A program made the position numbers and the translations under genes. Positions 16,218 to 24,344 of a stretch of DNA of 46,166 nucleotides are shown here, in pieces. Location of the stretch: contig JAQBYN010000024.1 in assembly GCA_027622715.1 (NCBI GenBank), forward strand, positions 1-46,166, read 5' to 3'. The DNA is from Pseudomonadota bacterium (lineage in GTDB: Bacteria; Pseudomonadota; Alphaproteobacteria; SHVP01). The notes beneath the pieces were generated by a model. The model searched no databases. It had not been told where the DNA came from and was given only the letters and a program-made list of their open reading frames with translations. Each line of letters begins with the position of its first letter. The stretch's first letter is position 1.

Positions 16218-17138
16218 ATGGCTAACGACACATCGGCACCGGCAATCGGACCGTGGGCAGCATCGACCATCGCGGCACCCGATGTTGCGGCGGTTGAAAA
16301 GGTCTACGTCGATTGGCTCGGCTTCCGTGTCGTTCACCGCGGCACGCTGGATGCCGCCGTCGCTGCGTCTTGGGGTGCGCCCAAGAATGCCGGCGCGGCG
16401 TTCTCCGTCCTCGAACCTGAAAGCGGCAAACAAAGCTTCCTGCGCGTTGTGACCAATCCCAAGCCCGACGGGTACCGGCACTTGACCACATTCGGTTGGG
16501 CCGCCTCTGAAATGGCCTGCCAGGACGTCGATGCGCTTCAGGAACGCCTCAAAGACTCGCCGTTCGAAATCATCGGACCCGCCGCCGACCTGGAAATGAT
16601 CCCGCAGATTCGCGCGATGCAGGTCCGCGGATTGGCTGACGAAGTGTTTTACCTCACGATGTTTAAGGAAGACCTGCCGGAATTTGATCTGCCCGAGGCA
16701 AATTCCTTTGTCGATCGGATGTTCATCGCCGTCCTGGCGACCGACGGGCCTGAGAAGGTCCAAGCCTGGTTCGACACCCACTGGGGAATAGCGCCGGGCG
16801 CCATCGCCGACACCAAGCTCACCATCATCGACGACGCGTTCGGGGTTCCCCAGCGCAGCCTGGACTTACGCCTGACCGTGGCGACCATGCGTGGGCGCAG
16901 TTTGGTTGAGATTGACGGCTATCCGCCGCAGGCGACCGAGCGTTCGCGCAACCCAGGGTACCTGCCACCGGCCAACGCGATGATGTCGGTCTTGGTCGAT
17001 AGCCTCGACGGGCTGTCGATGCCGATGCTGAGCAAGCCGATCCGCCAGCCTGAGGCGCCTTATTTCGGGCGGCGCGCGGCCACCACGGCTGGCGCGATGG
17101 GCGAGTTGATCGAGTTGATCGAACGCGATCCATCTTAA
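16218..17138 (+). CDS. VOC (glyoxalase/dioxygenase fold) family protein
   Basis: A 306-residue protein with two vicinal-oxygen-chelate half-domains. The first begins IAAPDVAAVEKVYVDWLGFRVVHRGTLDAAVAASWGAP and continues to a FGWAASEMACQDVDALQERLKDSPFEIIGPA strand; the second starts near residue 168 (DRMFIAVLATDGPEKVQAWFDTHWG). VOC proteins use paired half-domains to hold a divalent metal and include dioxygenases, glyoxalases and isomerases; the metal ligands are not clear here. A strong ribosome site and sigma-70 promoter lie upstream. It is followed after about 300 bases by the ABC transporter operon, which may handle a related compound. Confidence 0.8.
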   Translation: MANDTSAPAIGPWAASTIAAPDVAAVEKVYVDWLGFRVVHRGTLDAAVAASWGAPKNAGAAFSVLEPESGKQSFLRVVTNPKPDGYRHLTTFGWAASEMACQDVDALQERLKDSPFEIIGPAADLEMIPQIRAMQVRGLADEVFYLTMFKEDLPEFDLPEANSFVDRMFIAVLATDGPEKVQAWFDTHWGIAPGAIADTKLTIIDDAFGVPQRSLDLRLTVATMRGRSLVEIDGYPPQATERSRNPGYLPPANAMMSVLVDSLDGLSMPMLSKPIRQPEAPYFGRRAATTAGAMGELIELIERDPS

Positions 17139-17436
17139 CCGGTTTGGCGCCCTATATGCCTTCAAACCAACGCCGCTATGGGTCGGTGAGGCGGGCGGTT
17201 AGTTTGCTTGACGGCCCCAAGGCGGGCCTATAAACCAAGGCGTCGAGGCAGAAAAACAGCGAAAAATGCTGTATAAGTGGCCACGATCAGGGCGCAGGCG
17301 AGGTGCCAAAAAGGCACCCGCAACGGGAGGGACTAGGGTTTGAAAATGACCCAGCCGCGCGATGCGGCAGTTTCACGACACCAAGTAATGTCGGGGTGCC
17401 TCCTGTCCCCGCATCAATCCATCCGAGGGGCGTTTC
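17139..17436 (+). other. 298-base leader region of the ABC transporter operon
   Basis: No conserved gene. It holds a short hairpin GGTGCC-AAAAA-GGCACC (17302-17318), a weaker one CGACA/TGTCG at about 17375-17392, a TATAAG at about 17271 that could be a -10, and a strong GGGAGGG at 17325-17331 that is not used by the permease. The last feature precedes the small frame at 17346. Together this looks like a long mRNA leader, or what remains of a lost binding-protein gene start. I recognise no known riboswitch. Confidence 0.4.
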
Positions 17437-17444
17437 GTGACTGA
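17346..17444 (+). CDS. Possible 32-residue upstream open reading frame
   Basis: ATG 17346 follows GGGAGGG by about 14 bases and stays open for 32 codons, ending TGA at 17444, which overlaps the GTG start of the permease (17437) by 8 bases. Such an overlap could couple translation. The peptide (start MTQPRDAAV, end RGAFRD) resembles nothing I know. It may be chance. Confidence 0.2.
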   Translation: MTQPRDAAVSRHQVMSGCLLSPHQSIRGAFRD

Positions 17445-18456
17445 TATTGCGAACGAACAAAAGCCGGTCGTGCCAGCCATCCCGAAAGGGCGGTCGTCTG
17501 GCGACGCGGAGACCATTCCGGTTACACAGCAGACCATTCAGACGCTGACCAAGCGTGTGCTCGAACTGCTCTTCCTGCTGATGTTCATCAGCACGCTGCT
17601 CTTCTTTCTCCTCCGACTGACCGGCGACCCCGCCGCGGTCCTCGCCGGTGAAACCGGCGATCAAGAACAGCTTGAACTGATCCGCAAACAATACGGGCTC
17701 GACAAACCGCTGATCGTTCAGTACGGCGTTTTCTTATACAAAATGGTCCAGCTCGATTTCGGTAGTTCGCTGGCAAACGCGCAAGACGCGCTTGGTCTCG
17801 TGTTCGAACGGCTGCCCACCAGCTTTACCCTGGTCATCATCGCCTTTACTGCAAATCTTATCGTGTCCATCCCGCTGGGCGCGTGGCTCGGCAGTCGACC
17901 GGATCGAACCGGTCGAAAACTCGCGGCCACCGCGGTCTTCATCGCGCAGGGGATACCCGGCTATATCATCGGTCTGTTGTTGATCCAGTTATTTGCGGTC
18001 GAACTTCGATGGCTACCATCGATTGGGAACCAAGGAATATTAAGTTGGATCATGCCGGCGATAACGCTGGCGGCATTCCAAGCCCCACAGGTCGTCCGGG
18101 TGATTTCCGCCAACGTCGCAGAGGCGATGCGCGAAGATTACATTCGCACGGCGCGCGCAAATGGCGCGGGCTTTAACACGCTGCTGTGGCGGCACGCGCT
18201 CAAGAACGCGATGCTGGGTGCTACAGCGCTCATCGGGGCGCAGGTCTCGTTCCTGGTCGGCGGATCGATCATCACCGAGGTGATTTTCGCCTGGCCTGGA
18301 ATTGGTCGTCTTCTCGTGACCTCGGTTCAGACTCTCGACTTCCCGGTGGTTCAAGCGGCGGTGTTCATGATCGCCATTTTCGTCTACTTCGCGATTACCA
18401 TGACGGACATTGTCTTCCTCTTCATTGATCCAAGGCTTAGGAGGCAACGGGCATGA
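17437..18456 (+). CDS. Peptide/nickel-type ABC transporter permease (DppB family)
   Basis: A 339-residue inner-membrane permease. After a polar N-terminus of about 40 residues, membrane segment 1 (VLELLFLLMFISTLLFFLLRLTGDPAAVL) is followed by the family motif QYGLDKPLIVQYG. The permease core includes IPLGAWLGSRPDRTGRK, the coupling loop MREDYIRTARANGAG and FLVGGSIITEVIFAWPGIGRLL. GAGGGG lies 7 bases before GTG 17437. It overlaps the next permease by 4 bases. The substrate could be a di/oligopeptide, nickel or another small solute; with no binding protein present it cannot be narrowed. Confidence 0.92.
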   Translation: MTDIANEQKPVVPAIPKGRSSGDAETIPVTQQTIQTLTKRVLELLFLLMFISTLLFFLLRLTGDPAAVLAGETGDQEQLELIRKQYGLDKPLIVQYGVFLYKMVQLDFGSSLANAQDALGLVFERLPTSFTLVIIAFTANLIVSIPLGAWLGSRPDRTGRKLAATAVFIAQGIPGYIIGLLLIQLFAVELRWLPSIGNQGILSWIMPAITLAAFQAPQVVRVISANVAEAMREDYIRTARANGAGFNTLLWRHALKNAMLGATALIGAQVSFLVGGSIITEVIFAWPGIGRLLVTSVQTLDFPVVQAAVFMIAIFVYFAITMTDIVFLFIDPRLRRQRA

Positions 18457-19346
18457 CGACGGCTACCGCAACGGATAAACCGGCGCCGGCTTTCAGATTC
18501 AACAAGCTCGGCACCGGCTCGTTCCAGCTCGACCTCGGGATTTTGATCTTTGCATTGGTCATCTTGGCGTTGCTGTCGCAATGGTTCCTGCTCGACTCTT
18601 CGAACCTCGACGGCAACCTCACCAGCCGCCTCAAGGGGCCGGGATTCACCGGGCGCGACGGCATTTATCACCTTCTCGGTACTGACCAATTGGGCCGCGA
18701 CCTATTGTTCCGGGTGTTGGGCGGTTTGCCTTGGTCCCTCGGGATATCTGGCGTAGCGGTCGTTTGCGTGGCGGTTATTGGCACCTTCGTTGGCCTGATT
18801 GGCGCCTGGTATACCGGCATCATTCGGACCCTCGTCTTGCTCGGTATTGCGTCGATGGTTGCAATGCCCTTTCTGGTTCTGGCGTTGGTCGTGGTGGCCG
18901 TCGTTGGCCGCGGATTTTGGCCGATCTCGCTCACCATGGGCTTCATCGCGTGGACCGCTGTCGCGCGCGTGATTTATGCCGAATCGCGCGGCCTCTTGAC
19001 GCGTGAATACGTGCTAGCAGCGCGCCTATTCGGGGTGTCCAAGTGGTCGATCCTGATCTTTCACGTGCTGCCGGGGCTGCGCCCGACCATTCTCGTGATG
19101 GCCGCATTTTTCTTTGCTGTCTTGCTCATTATTGAAAGCGCGTTGTCTTTCCTCGGTCTCGGCGCACCGCTCAATGCGCCGTCGTGGGGCAACATGCTTT
19201 CCGATAGCCGGCAATATCTCGTCAACGCGCCGTGGATGATGTTTGTGCCGGCCGGCGCCATCGTGACGTCAGTGATCTCATTGAATCTCATTGGCGACGG
19301 GTTCGCCGAACTATCGCGCAAACGCGCACGGGCGGTCGAAGTATGA
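18453..19346 (+). CDS. Peptide/nickel-type ABC transporter permease (DppC family)
   Basis: A 297-residue partner permease. The N-terminal membrane segment ILIFALVILALLSQWFLL is followed by the DppC hallmark HLLGTDQLGRDLLFRVLGGLPWSL. The coupling loop reads LTREYVLAARLFGVSKW, and ESALSFLGLGAPLNAPSWGNML is the typical late motif. It starts on ATGA shared with the upstream permease and ends on ATGA shared with the ATPase gene. Confidence 0.93.
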   Translation: MTTATATDKPAPAFRFNKLGTGSFQLDLGILIFALVILALLSQWFLLDSSNLDGNLTSRLKGPGFTGRDGIYHLLGTDQLGRDLLFRVLGGLPWSLGISGVAVVCVAVIGTFVGLIGAWYTGIIRTLVLLGIASMVAMPFLVLALVVVAVVGRGFWPISLTMGFIAWTAVARVIYAESRGLLTREYVLAARLFGVSKWSILIFHVLPGLRPTILVMAAFFFAVLLIIESALSFLGLGAPLNAPSWGNMLSDSRQYLVNAPWMMFVPAGAIVTSVISLNLIGDGFAELSRKRARAVEV

Positions 19347-20371
19347 GTATCGTTAGCGAAAGCGCGGCGGACGCCGCGCGTACAGCCCTTTCCGGTGACA
19401 CGATTCTGTCCGTCAAGGATTTGGTTGTTGAATTTCCGCGTCCCGGGCAGCCGACGAATTTTCGCGCCGTGAACGGCGTGTCGTTCGATTTGCGTCAGGG
19501 TGAGACCCTAGGGCTAGTCGGCGAGTCAGGCTCGGGCAAGAGCATGACGGCGTTGAGCCTTCTCGGCATCGTGCCCGCCCCGGGCAAGATCATCGAAGGG
19601 TCAATTAATCTTCGCGATCGACGGATCGACGATCTTCCCGTCAACGAACTCCGACGGGTGCGCGGCAACGACATCGGCATGGTGTTCCAAGATCCGATGA
19701 CAGGACTCAACCCGGTGCGTTCTGTTGGATCGCAGCTCACCGAGTCGGCCATGCGCCATCAAAATGTCTCAAAACGTGAAGCGCTTGAGATCGCCTACCA
19801 CGCGCTTGACGATGTCGGCATTCCGGCGCCCCGCGAACGCCTCCAGGCGTTTCCGCACGAGTTGTCGGGTGGCCTGCGGCAGCGCGTGATGATCGCTCTG
19901 GCGCTCATCAATCATCCCGAAGTGATCATCGCTGATGAGGCGACCACGGCGCTCGACGCGACAATCCAAGCACAGATCCTCGATCTCTTCCGCGAACGGC
20001 TGTCTGTCGCGACGATGATTCTAATCACCCATGACATGGGCGTTGCCGCAGAGATTTGCGATCGCATCATGGTTATGTATGCCGGGCGCATCGTTGAGAC
20101 CGGCACCATCGAAGAGGTGCTTACCAGCCCGCGCCATCCCTACACGGTCGGCTTGCTATCCGCGGTGCCCAAATTTGATATCCGTCGGCCCAAGCTGGTG
20201 CCGATCCCTGGTATTCCGCCCACGGCCGAAGACATCGTGCGCGGGTGTCCGTTCGCGCCGCGTTGTCGGTTTGCCGAATCCAAATGCGATGATCGGCCAG
20301 CGCTCGAATACACCGACGGGCGCTTGCTGGCTTGCTGGAATCCCCGGTCCGCAACGGAGCAGCCCCAATGA
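19343..20371 (+). CDS. ABC transporter ATP-binding protein (DppD/OppD family)
   Basis: A 342-residue ATPase. Walker A GESGSGKS at about residues 58-65, LSGGLRQRVMIALAL signature, and Walker B VIIADEATTALDATIQAQIL. The C-terminal oligopeptide-transporter extension has VPIPGIPPTAEDIVRGCPFAPRC, with further Cys at CDD and ACW. This Cys-rich tail binds an Fe-S cluster in some homologs. ATG 19343 is chosen over upstream open sequence because it makes a 4-bp overlap with the permease and starts at a normal length. Confidence 0.93.
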   Translation: MSIVSESAADAARTALSGDTILSVKDLVVEFPRPGQPTNFRAVNGVSFDLRQGETLGLVGESGSGKSMTALSLLGIVPAPGKIIEGSINLRDRRIDDLPVNELRRVRGNDIGMVFQDPMTGLNPVRSVGSQLTESAMRHQNVSKREALEIAYHALDDVGIPAPRERLQAFPHELSGGLRQRVMIALALINHPEVIIADEATTALDATIQAQILDLFRERLSVATMILITHDMGVAAEICDRIMVMYAGRIVETGTIEEVLTSPRHPYTVGLLSAVPKFDIRRPKLVPIPGIPPTAEDIVRGCPFAPRCRFAESKCDDRPALEYTDGRLLACWNPRSATEQPQ

Positions 20372-21444
20372 CCAATCCACAGGATGCGGCCGGCCGCCAG
20401 GGCAACAGCGAGTATCTGCTCGAGGCCGAGAATCTCAAGGTCACCTTTCGCGCCCCCGGTGGCCGCAAGCTTCATGCTGTCGACGAAATTAGCCTCGGCG
20501 TCAGGCCACGCGAAACGGTCGGGCTCGTCGGCGAATCGGGGTCGGGCAAGTCGACGGTCGCGTTGACCCTAATGCGGGCGCACGAACCGGAAGGCGGCCG
20601 CATCATTTTCGACGGCCAGGACATCACGCATCTGAACGAGCGGGAGTTGATGCCGGTCCGTCGCCGTCTCCAGATGGTCTTCCAAGATCCGTACTCCAGC
20701 CTCGACCCGCGCTGGAGCATTCGTCGCGTCATCTCAGAACCGTTGAAGGCGCACAAATACGGCACGCGTCAGCAAATCAACGACCGCGTCGCGGAACTAT
20801 TGGAACAGGTTGGGCTACCGCCCGATGCTGCGAACCGGGTGCCGTCGCAGTTTTCTGGCGGTCAGCGCCAGCGCATCGCGGTCGCGCGCTCGCTCGCTTT
20901 GCAACCCAGCGCGCTGATCGCGGACGAGCCGGTTTCGTCATTGGACGTCTCGATTCAGGCGCAGATCATCAATTTGTTGCGCGACCTGCAGGATCGTCTT
21001 CACATCGCGCTGTTCATCATTGCCCATGATCTTGCACTGGTGCATCAGATCTCCGACCGCATCATCGTGATGTATTTGGGCGAACCGGTGGAAGAGGGCC
21101 CGTCAGACGAGGTCGTCGGTCATCCGCAGCATCCCTATACCGTGGCGCTGTTGTCCGCCACGCCCGTGCCCGAGCCCGGCGGCGACCGCAAACGAATTGT
21201 TTTGACCGGCGATCCGCCGTCGCCGATCGCGCGCCCGAACGGCTGCCGGTTCCATCCGCGCTGCCCAATTGTGCAAGAACGCTGCAGAACCGAAAAGCCG
21301 CCGCTCACGACCATCGGTCCGGGGCGTAAAGTCGCCTGCTGGTTTGCCGGCCAGATGGACCCGCCGCGGGATTTGTGGGCGCTCCAAAACGTTCCCCTGC
21401 CGCCCGGTGTTGAACCGGCCAAGCGTGCATCGCTGGGCAGCTAA
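20368..21444 (+). CDS. ABC transporter ATP-binding protein (DppF/OppF family)
   Basis: A 358-residue second ATPase of the transporter. It contains GLVGESGSGKST (Walker A), the DppF-typical VFQDPYSSLDPRWSIRRVISEPL, SGGQRQRIAVARSLALQPSALIADEPVSSLDVSIQAQIINLL, and a C-terminal tail with GCRFHPRCPIVQERC, again Cys-rich. ATG 20368 shares ATGA with the DppD-type gene. It is last in the four-gene transporter set, 83 bases before the double cupin. No solute-binding protein is encoded on either side within the window. Confidence 0.93.
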   Translation: MTNPQDAAGRQGNSEYLLEAENLKVTFRAPGGRKLHAVDEISLGVRPRETVGLVGESGSGKSTVALTLMRAHEPEGGRIIFDGQDITHLNERELMPVRRRLQMVFQDPYSSLDPRWSIRRVISEPLKAHKYGTRQQINDRVAELLEQVGLPPDAANRVPSQFSGGQRQRIAVARSLALQPSALIADEPVSSLDVSIQAQIINLLRDLQDRLHIALFIIAHDLALVHQISDRIIVMYLGEPVEEGPSDEVVGHPQHPYTVALLSATPVPEPGGDRKRIVLTGDPPSPIARPNGCRFHPRCPIVQERCRTEKPPLTTIGPGRKVACWFAGQMDPPRDLWALQNVPLPPGVEPAKRASLGS

Positions 21445-21527
21445 CGGGTCTGACCCCAATTAGTGCGGCCCGAGGGCCAGCCTAGTCGTCCTTTGGCGCC
21501 CTACGTCGTGAACGAAGGCGGAAACCT

Positions 21528-22373
21528 ATGGCACGACCCCACATCGAATTTATCCAAGTCCAGGCGTTGCCGTGGGCGCGCGGGCTTTACGGCGGCGCGC
21601 GCGACGATGTCGAAACCAAAGTCCTCAGCGTTGACGACCAGACCGGCGCCGCCACCGTGATGGTGCGCTACCCGCCGGGTTGGTCGCGCGCCACCCCGGA
21701 ATATTTGTGCGCCGACGAGGAAATGTTTGTCCTCGACGGCGACCTCACGATCAACGAGGCCGACTACCGCACCTACGGCTACGCCTACCTGCCCGCCGGT
21801 CACGAGCGGCGCAGCGCGACAACCCGCAATGGCGCCGTCGTCCTCACCTTCTTCGAAGGTGAGCCCAAGAAGGGCACCGGTAGCGAGACCTTCCGCCACG
21901 ACGGCGGCCTGGTCGAGCATATCGATACCAATTTGCAAGAATGGAAACCGGTCACCCACGATCCGAAAGTGCCGACCGGTCTGCTCAGCAAGACCCAGCG
22001 TATCGATCCCGACACCGGCGACCGGACGTGGCTCAACGCGCGCCAACCCGGTGGCGTCGTGGATGGTTTCATGGGGCCGCGCGAATACCATCCGGTGGTC
22101 GAGGAGATGTTTATCCTCTCCGGCGATCTCTATTTGGAGCGTGGCGTGATGCGCGCCGGCGGCTATTTCTGGCGGCCGCCCGATATTCATCACGGCCCCT
22201 TCGGTACCCGCGCCGGGATGTTCATGCTCGGACGATCCAAGGGTGGCCCGCTGGTCAACTACTGGACCGAAGAAAAGTACGAATTCACGTTCGACCCGGC
22301 ACACCGGCCCGATCTGCCGCCGGCGCTCGAACCGTATGGTCGCGCACCCTACCGGGGTCTCGAACCGTTCTAA
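21528..22373 (+). CDS. Double-cupin protein (DUF4437/ChrR-cupin-like)
   Basis: A 281-residue protein with two cupin barrels. The first contains SRATPEYLCADEEMFVLDGDLTINEADYRTYGYAYLPAGHERRS, and the second PREYHPVVEEMFILSGDLYLERGVMRAGGYFWRPPDIHHGPFGTRAGMFMLGRS. The EEMF-x-LxGDL strand is repeated in both halves, indicating internal duplication. The second half has the H/E/H residues expected for a metal site; in the first the ligands are less clear. No signal peptide. Downstream of the ABC transporter and on the same strand, so it may act on the imported compound, but that is only positional inference. Confidence 0.8.
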   Translation: MARPHIEFIQVQALPWARGLYGGARDDVETKVLSVDDQTGAATVMVRYPPGWSRATPEYLCADEEMFVLDGDLTINEADYRTYGYAYLPAGHERRSATTRNGAVVLTFFEGEPKKGTGSETFRHDGGLVEHIDTNLQEWKPVTHDPKVPTGLLSKTQRIDPDTGDRTWLNARQPGGVVDGFMGPREYHPVVEEMFILSGDLYLERGVMRAGGYFWRPPDIHHGPFGTRAGMFMLGRSKGGPLVNYWTEEKYEFTFDPAHRPDLPPALEPYGRAPYRGLEPF

Positions 22374-22915
22374 GGTGTTGTTTGGCCGATCAGGTCGGTC
22401 AACCGCTTCGCCAGGTCCGACGTCACTTGGAAGCGTTCGGCGCCTTCCACCACGATGGTCGCTTTGCCGGTCCAAACAATCTGCCGCGCTTCGCGATCGA
22501 TGAGATCCATATAGACCTCATAGCGCACCACCCGCCGCTCATTGTCCGGATCGGGCAGGTCGATCCCCACCTTGAAATCGTTCAGACCGACGCGACTGCC
22601 GCCCTCGCCGTAAAAGCGTAAGCGAAACCCGCCCGGGTCGCCGCGCCGCACTGACGTGCGAAGATCAAGCAGCAGCGACGGTCGGTCGCGCAGCACAAAG
22701 CCACGCGCCGTCAGCGCACGTTCGATCTCGGCGGCGAGCCGACTGTTCGTCTCGGTGTTTTCGCGGTAGTCGACCCGCACGTCCCCGGCGCGTACGGCGC
22801 TGAACGCCCGCGCTTCGACGATCGCCGATCCCTGGCTGTTCTGTGCCGACGTTGGCTGGGCCAGGATGGCTAGCGCGGCGACAACGATTCCGACACTGCG
22901 TCCGGCCACGCTCAA
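22370..22915 (-). CDS. Small secreted protein with DUF4136-like features
   Basis: About 181 residues. The N-terminus (SVAGRSVGIVVAALAILAQPTSA before QNSQGS) is a signal peptide with a plausible TSA cleavage site. The mature part has VRVDYRENTETNSRLAAEIERALTARGFVLRDRPSLLLDLRTS and WTGKATIVVEGAERFQVTSDLAKRLTDLIG, which resemble DUF4136-type periplasmic proteins; there is no lipobox Cys. Start is uncertain: TTG 22915 overlaps the glutathione transferase stop as TTGA with GCGGA six bases upstream, and GTG 22909 is nearly as good. A frame open to 23038 is less likely because it enters the neighbouring gene. Converges on the double cupin. Confidence 0.7.
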   Translation of the reverse strand: MSVAGRSVGIVVAALAILAQPTSAQNSQGSAIVEARAFSAVRAGDVRVDYRENTETNSRLAAEIERALTARGFVLRDRPSLLLDLRTSVRRGDPGGFRLRFYGEGGSRVGLNDFKVGIDLPDPDNERRVVRYEVYMDLIDREARQIVWTGKATIVVEGAERFQVTSDLAKRLTDLIGQTTP

Positions 22916-23586
22916 CGCGAGTCCGCCTGCGCGCCGGGTGCCGCGAAACCGCGCTGACGCTCGTAGGCCACCACGACCTCTTTGATTCGCTCCAGCGCCG
23001 GTTTCAGCACCGGGTCTTGCCGAATGGCGCCCCACCACGCTGCCAGTTTGGGACGCCCATCAAAACGGTTCTTCATGCCGTGGTTGCCAAGCACCATGAG
23101 GGCCAGCGCAACCCCACCATGCAACGTGCAGTCGGCCAGGGTGATCGACGTGCCGTAGGCAAAGCCGATGTCGTCGAGAAAATGCTCAAGATGGCCGAGC
23201 GCGGCAACGGTCGATGCCATGGCCGGCTCGATAACCGCGGCATCGCCGCCAACCGGCGCAACAAGAAGATCGATGGCGCTTGGAAACAAATAGAGGTCCG
23301 CGATCCGGCACAGCAACCGCACGCGGGCACGCGCTGCCGCGGCACCGGGTAGGAGAGGCGGCCCGGGCAACACCGCGTCGAGGTATTCGCAAATCACCGC
23401 CGATTCAGGAATCACAACGTCGCCGTCGACCAGCACCGGTATTTTGCTCATCGGATTGAGCGCGCGGTAACCAGCGCTCGTGATCCCATCAGGGTATTCC
23501 ACCAGATCCACGCTGCCGCCCTTTGCCGTAACCGCCAGCCAGCACCGCGCGACGAAAGGTGAGGAAAGCGCGCCGTACAGTTTCAT
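22912..23586 (-). CDS. Glutathione S-transferase family protein (copy 2 of a tandem pair)
   Basis: A 224-residue cytosolic GST. Thioredoxin-fold N-domain at 1-75 starting MKLYGALSSPFVARCW, with the glutathione-binding PVLVDGDVVIPESAVICEYL (cis-Pro and Glu-Ser). All-helical C-domain at about 90-210 with GTSITLADCTLHGGVAL, the N-capping motif. It is the same length as the next upstream gene and matches it along its whole length, so the two arose by duplication. ATG 23586 is where the conserved MKLYG begins. Substrate is unknown. Confidence 0.9.
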   Translation of the reverse strand: MKLYGALSSPFVARCWLAVTAKGGSVDLVEYPDGITSAGYRALNPMSKIPVLVDGDVVIPESAVICEYLDAVLPGPPLLPGAAAARARVRLLCRIADLYLFPSAIDLLVAPVGGDAAVIEPAMASTVAALGHLEHFLDDIGFAYGTSITLADCTLHGGVALALMVLGNHGMKNRFDGRPKLAAWWGAIRQDPVLKPALERIKEVVVAYERQRGFAAPGAQADSR

Positions 23587-23614
23587 TGCATGCCCACTCG
23601 GGGGGCCCGCAATC

Positions 23615-24289
23615 CTAACCGGCTGCCGCTTTTTTAGTTGCGGCTTCAGCCGCCCGTCGCTCGCGGAACTCGCGGACACTGACCTCGATCTCGTCCAACG
23701 CCGGTTTTAGCGTCGCGTTCTCGTTGACCGCTGTCCACCACTTGGCGAGTTTGGGCCGTCCCTCAAATCGACCCGACATCCCGTGGATGCCCATCACCAA
23801 GACGGCCAACCCCACCGCGCCGTGTAACGTCGTATCGGCCAACGTCAGCGACGCGCCATAAGCGAACCCGGTATCGGCCAAGAAATGCTCGATGTGATTG
23901 AGGCCCGCGATGGTATTGATCCTGGCGGTCTCGATGGTTTCGGCGTCGCCGTCCTTGGGCAACCGCAACAACGAAAGAGCGGGCGGAAACACATATAGGT
24001 CGGCGATCCGGCACAGCAGGCGGACGCGCGCTTGCCCTGCTACATCCGTTGGCATCAGCGCCGGTCCTGGCAGCGTTTCGTCAAGGTATTCGCAAATCAC
24101 CCCGGATTCCGGCATCGATACATCGCCGTCGACCAGCAGCGGCATTTTGCCCATCGGGTTAAGCGCCAGGTACCTGTCGCTCTTGATGCCGCCGTCGTAC
24201 ATCGCAAGATCGGCGCCGCCGCCTTTGGCCGCAACGGTGAGCCAGCAACGTGCCACAAATGGCGAGGCAAGTGATCCGTATAGCTTCAT
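23615..24289 (-). CDS. Glutathione S-transferase family protein (copy 1 of a tandem pair)
   Basis: A 224-residue GST with MKLYGSLASPFVARCWLTVAAKGG at the N-terminus, PLLVDGDVSMPESGVICEYLDETLPGP for glutathione binding, and GASLTLADTTLHGAVGLAVLVMGIHGM in the helical domain. By eye more than half of its residues match the gene 28 bases downstream; they differ mostly in the C-terminal tail, which here ends in an Ala/Lys-rich stretch. GGAGGA lies directly before ATG 24289, a better ribosome site than its paralog has. Confidence 0.9.
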   Translation of the reverse strand: MKLYGSLASPFVARCWLTVAAKGGGADLAMYDGGIKSDRYLALNPMGKMPLLVDGDVSMPESGVICEYLDETLPGPALMPTDVAGQARVRLLCRIADLYVFPPALSLLRLPKDGDAETIETARINTIAGLNHIEHFLADTGFAYGASLTLADTTLHGAVGLAVLVMGIHGMSGRFEGRPKLAKWWTAVNENATLKPALDEIEVSVREFRERRAAEAATKKAAAG

Positions 24290-24344
24290 GGTGGTCCTCC
24301 CAATGGGGCTGGGAGTATCGGGCCAAGTTCGCGGCCCGTCTAGG

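Noticed and set aside
17302-17318. GGTGCC-AAAAA-GGCACC hairpin as a terminator
   Set aside because: The stem is only 6 bp and no T-run follows; it is listed only as part of the leader.
21501-22475. A 324-codon minus-strand open frame
   Set aside because: Fully antisense to the double-cupin gene, whose two repeated EEMF motifs make the plus strand the coding one.
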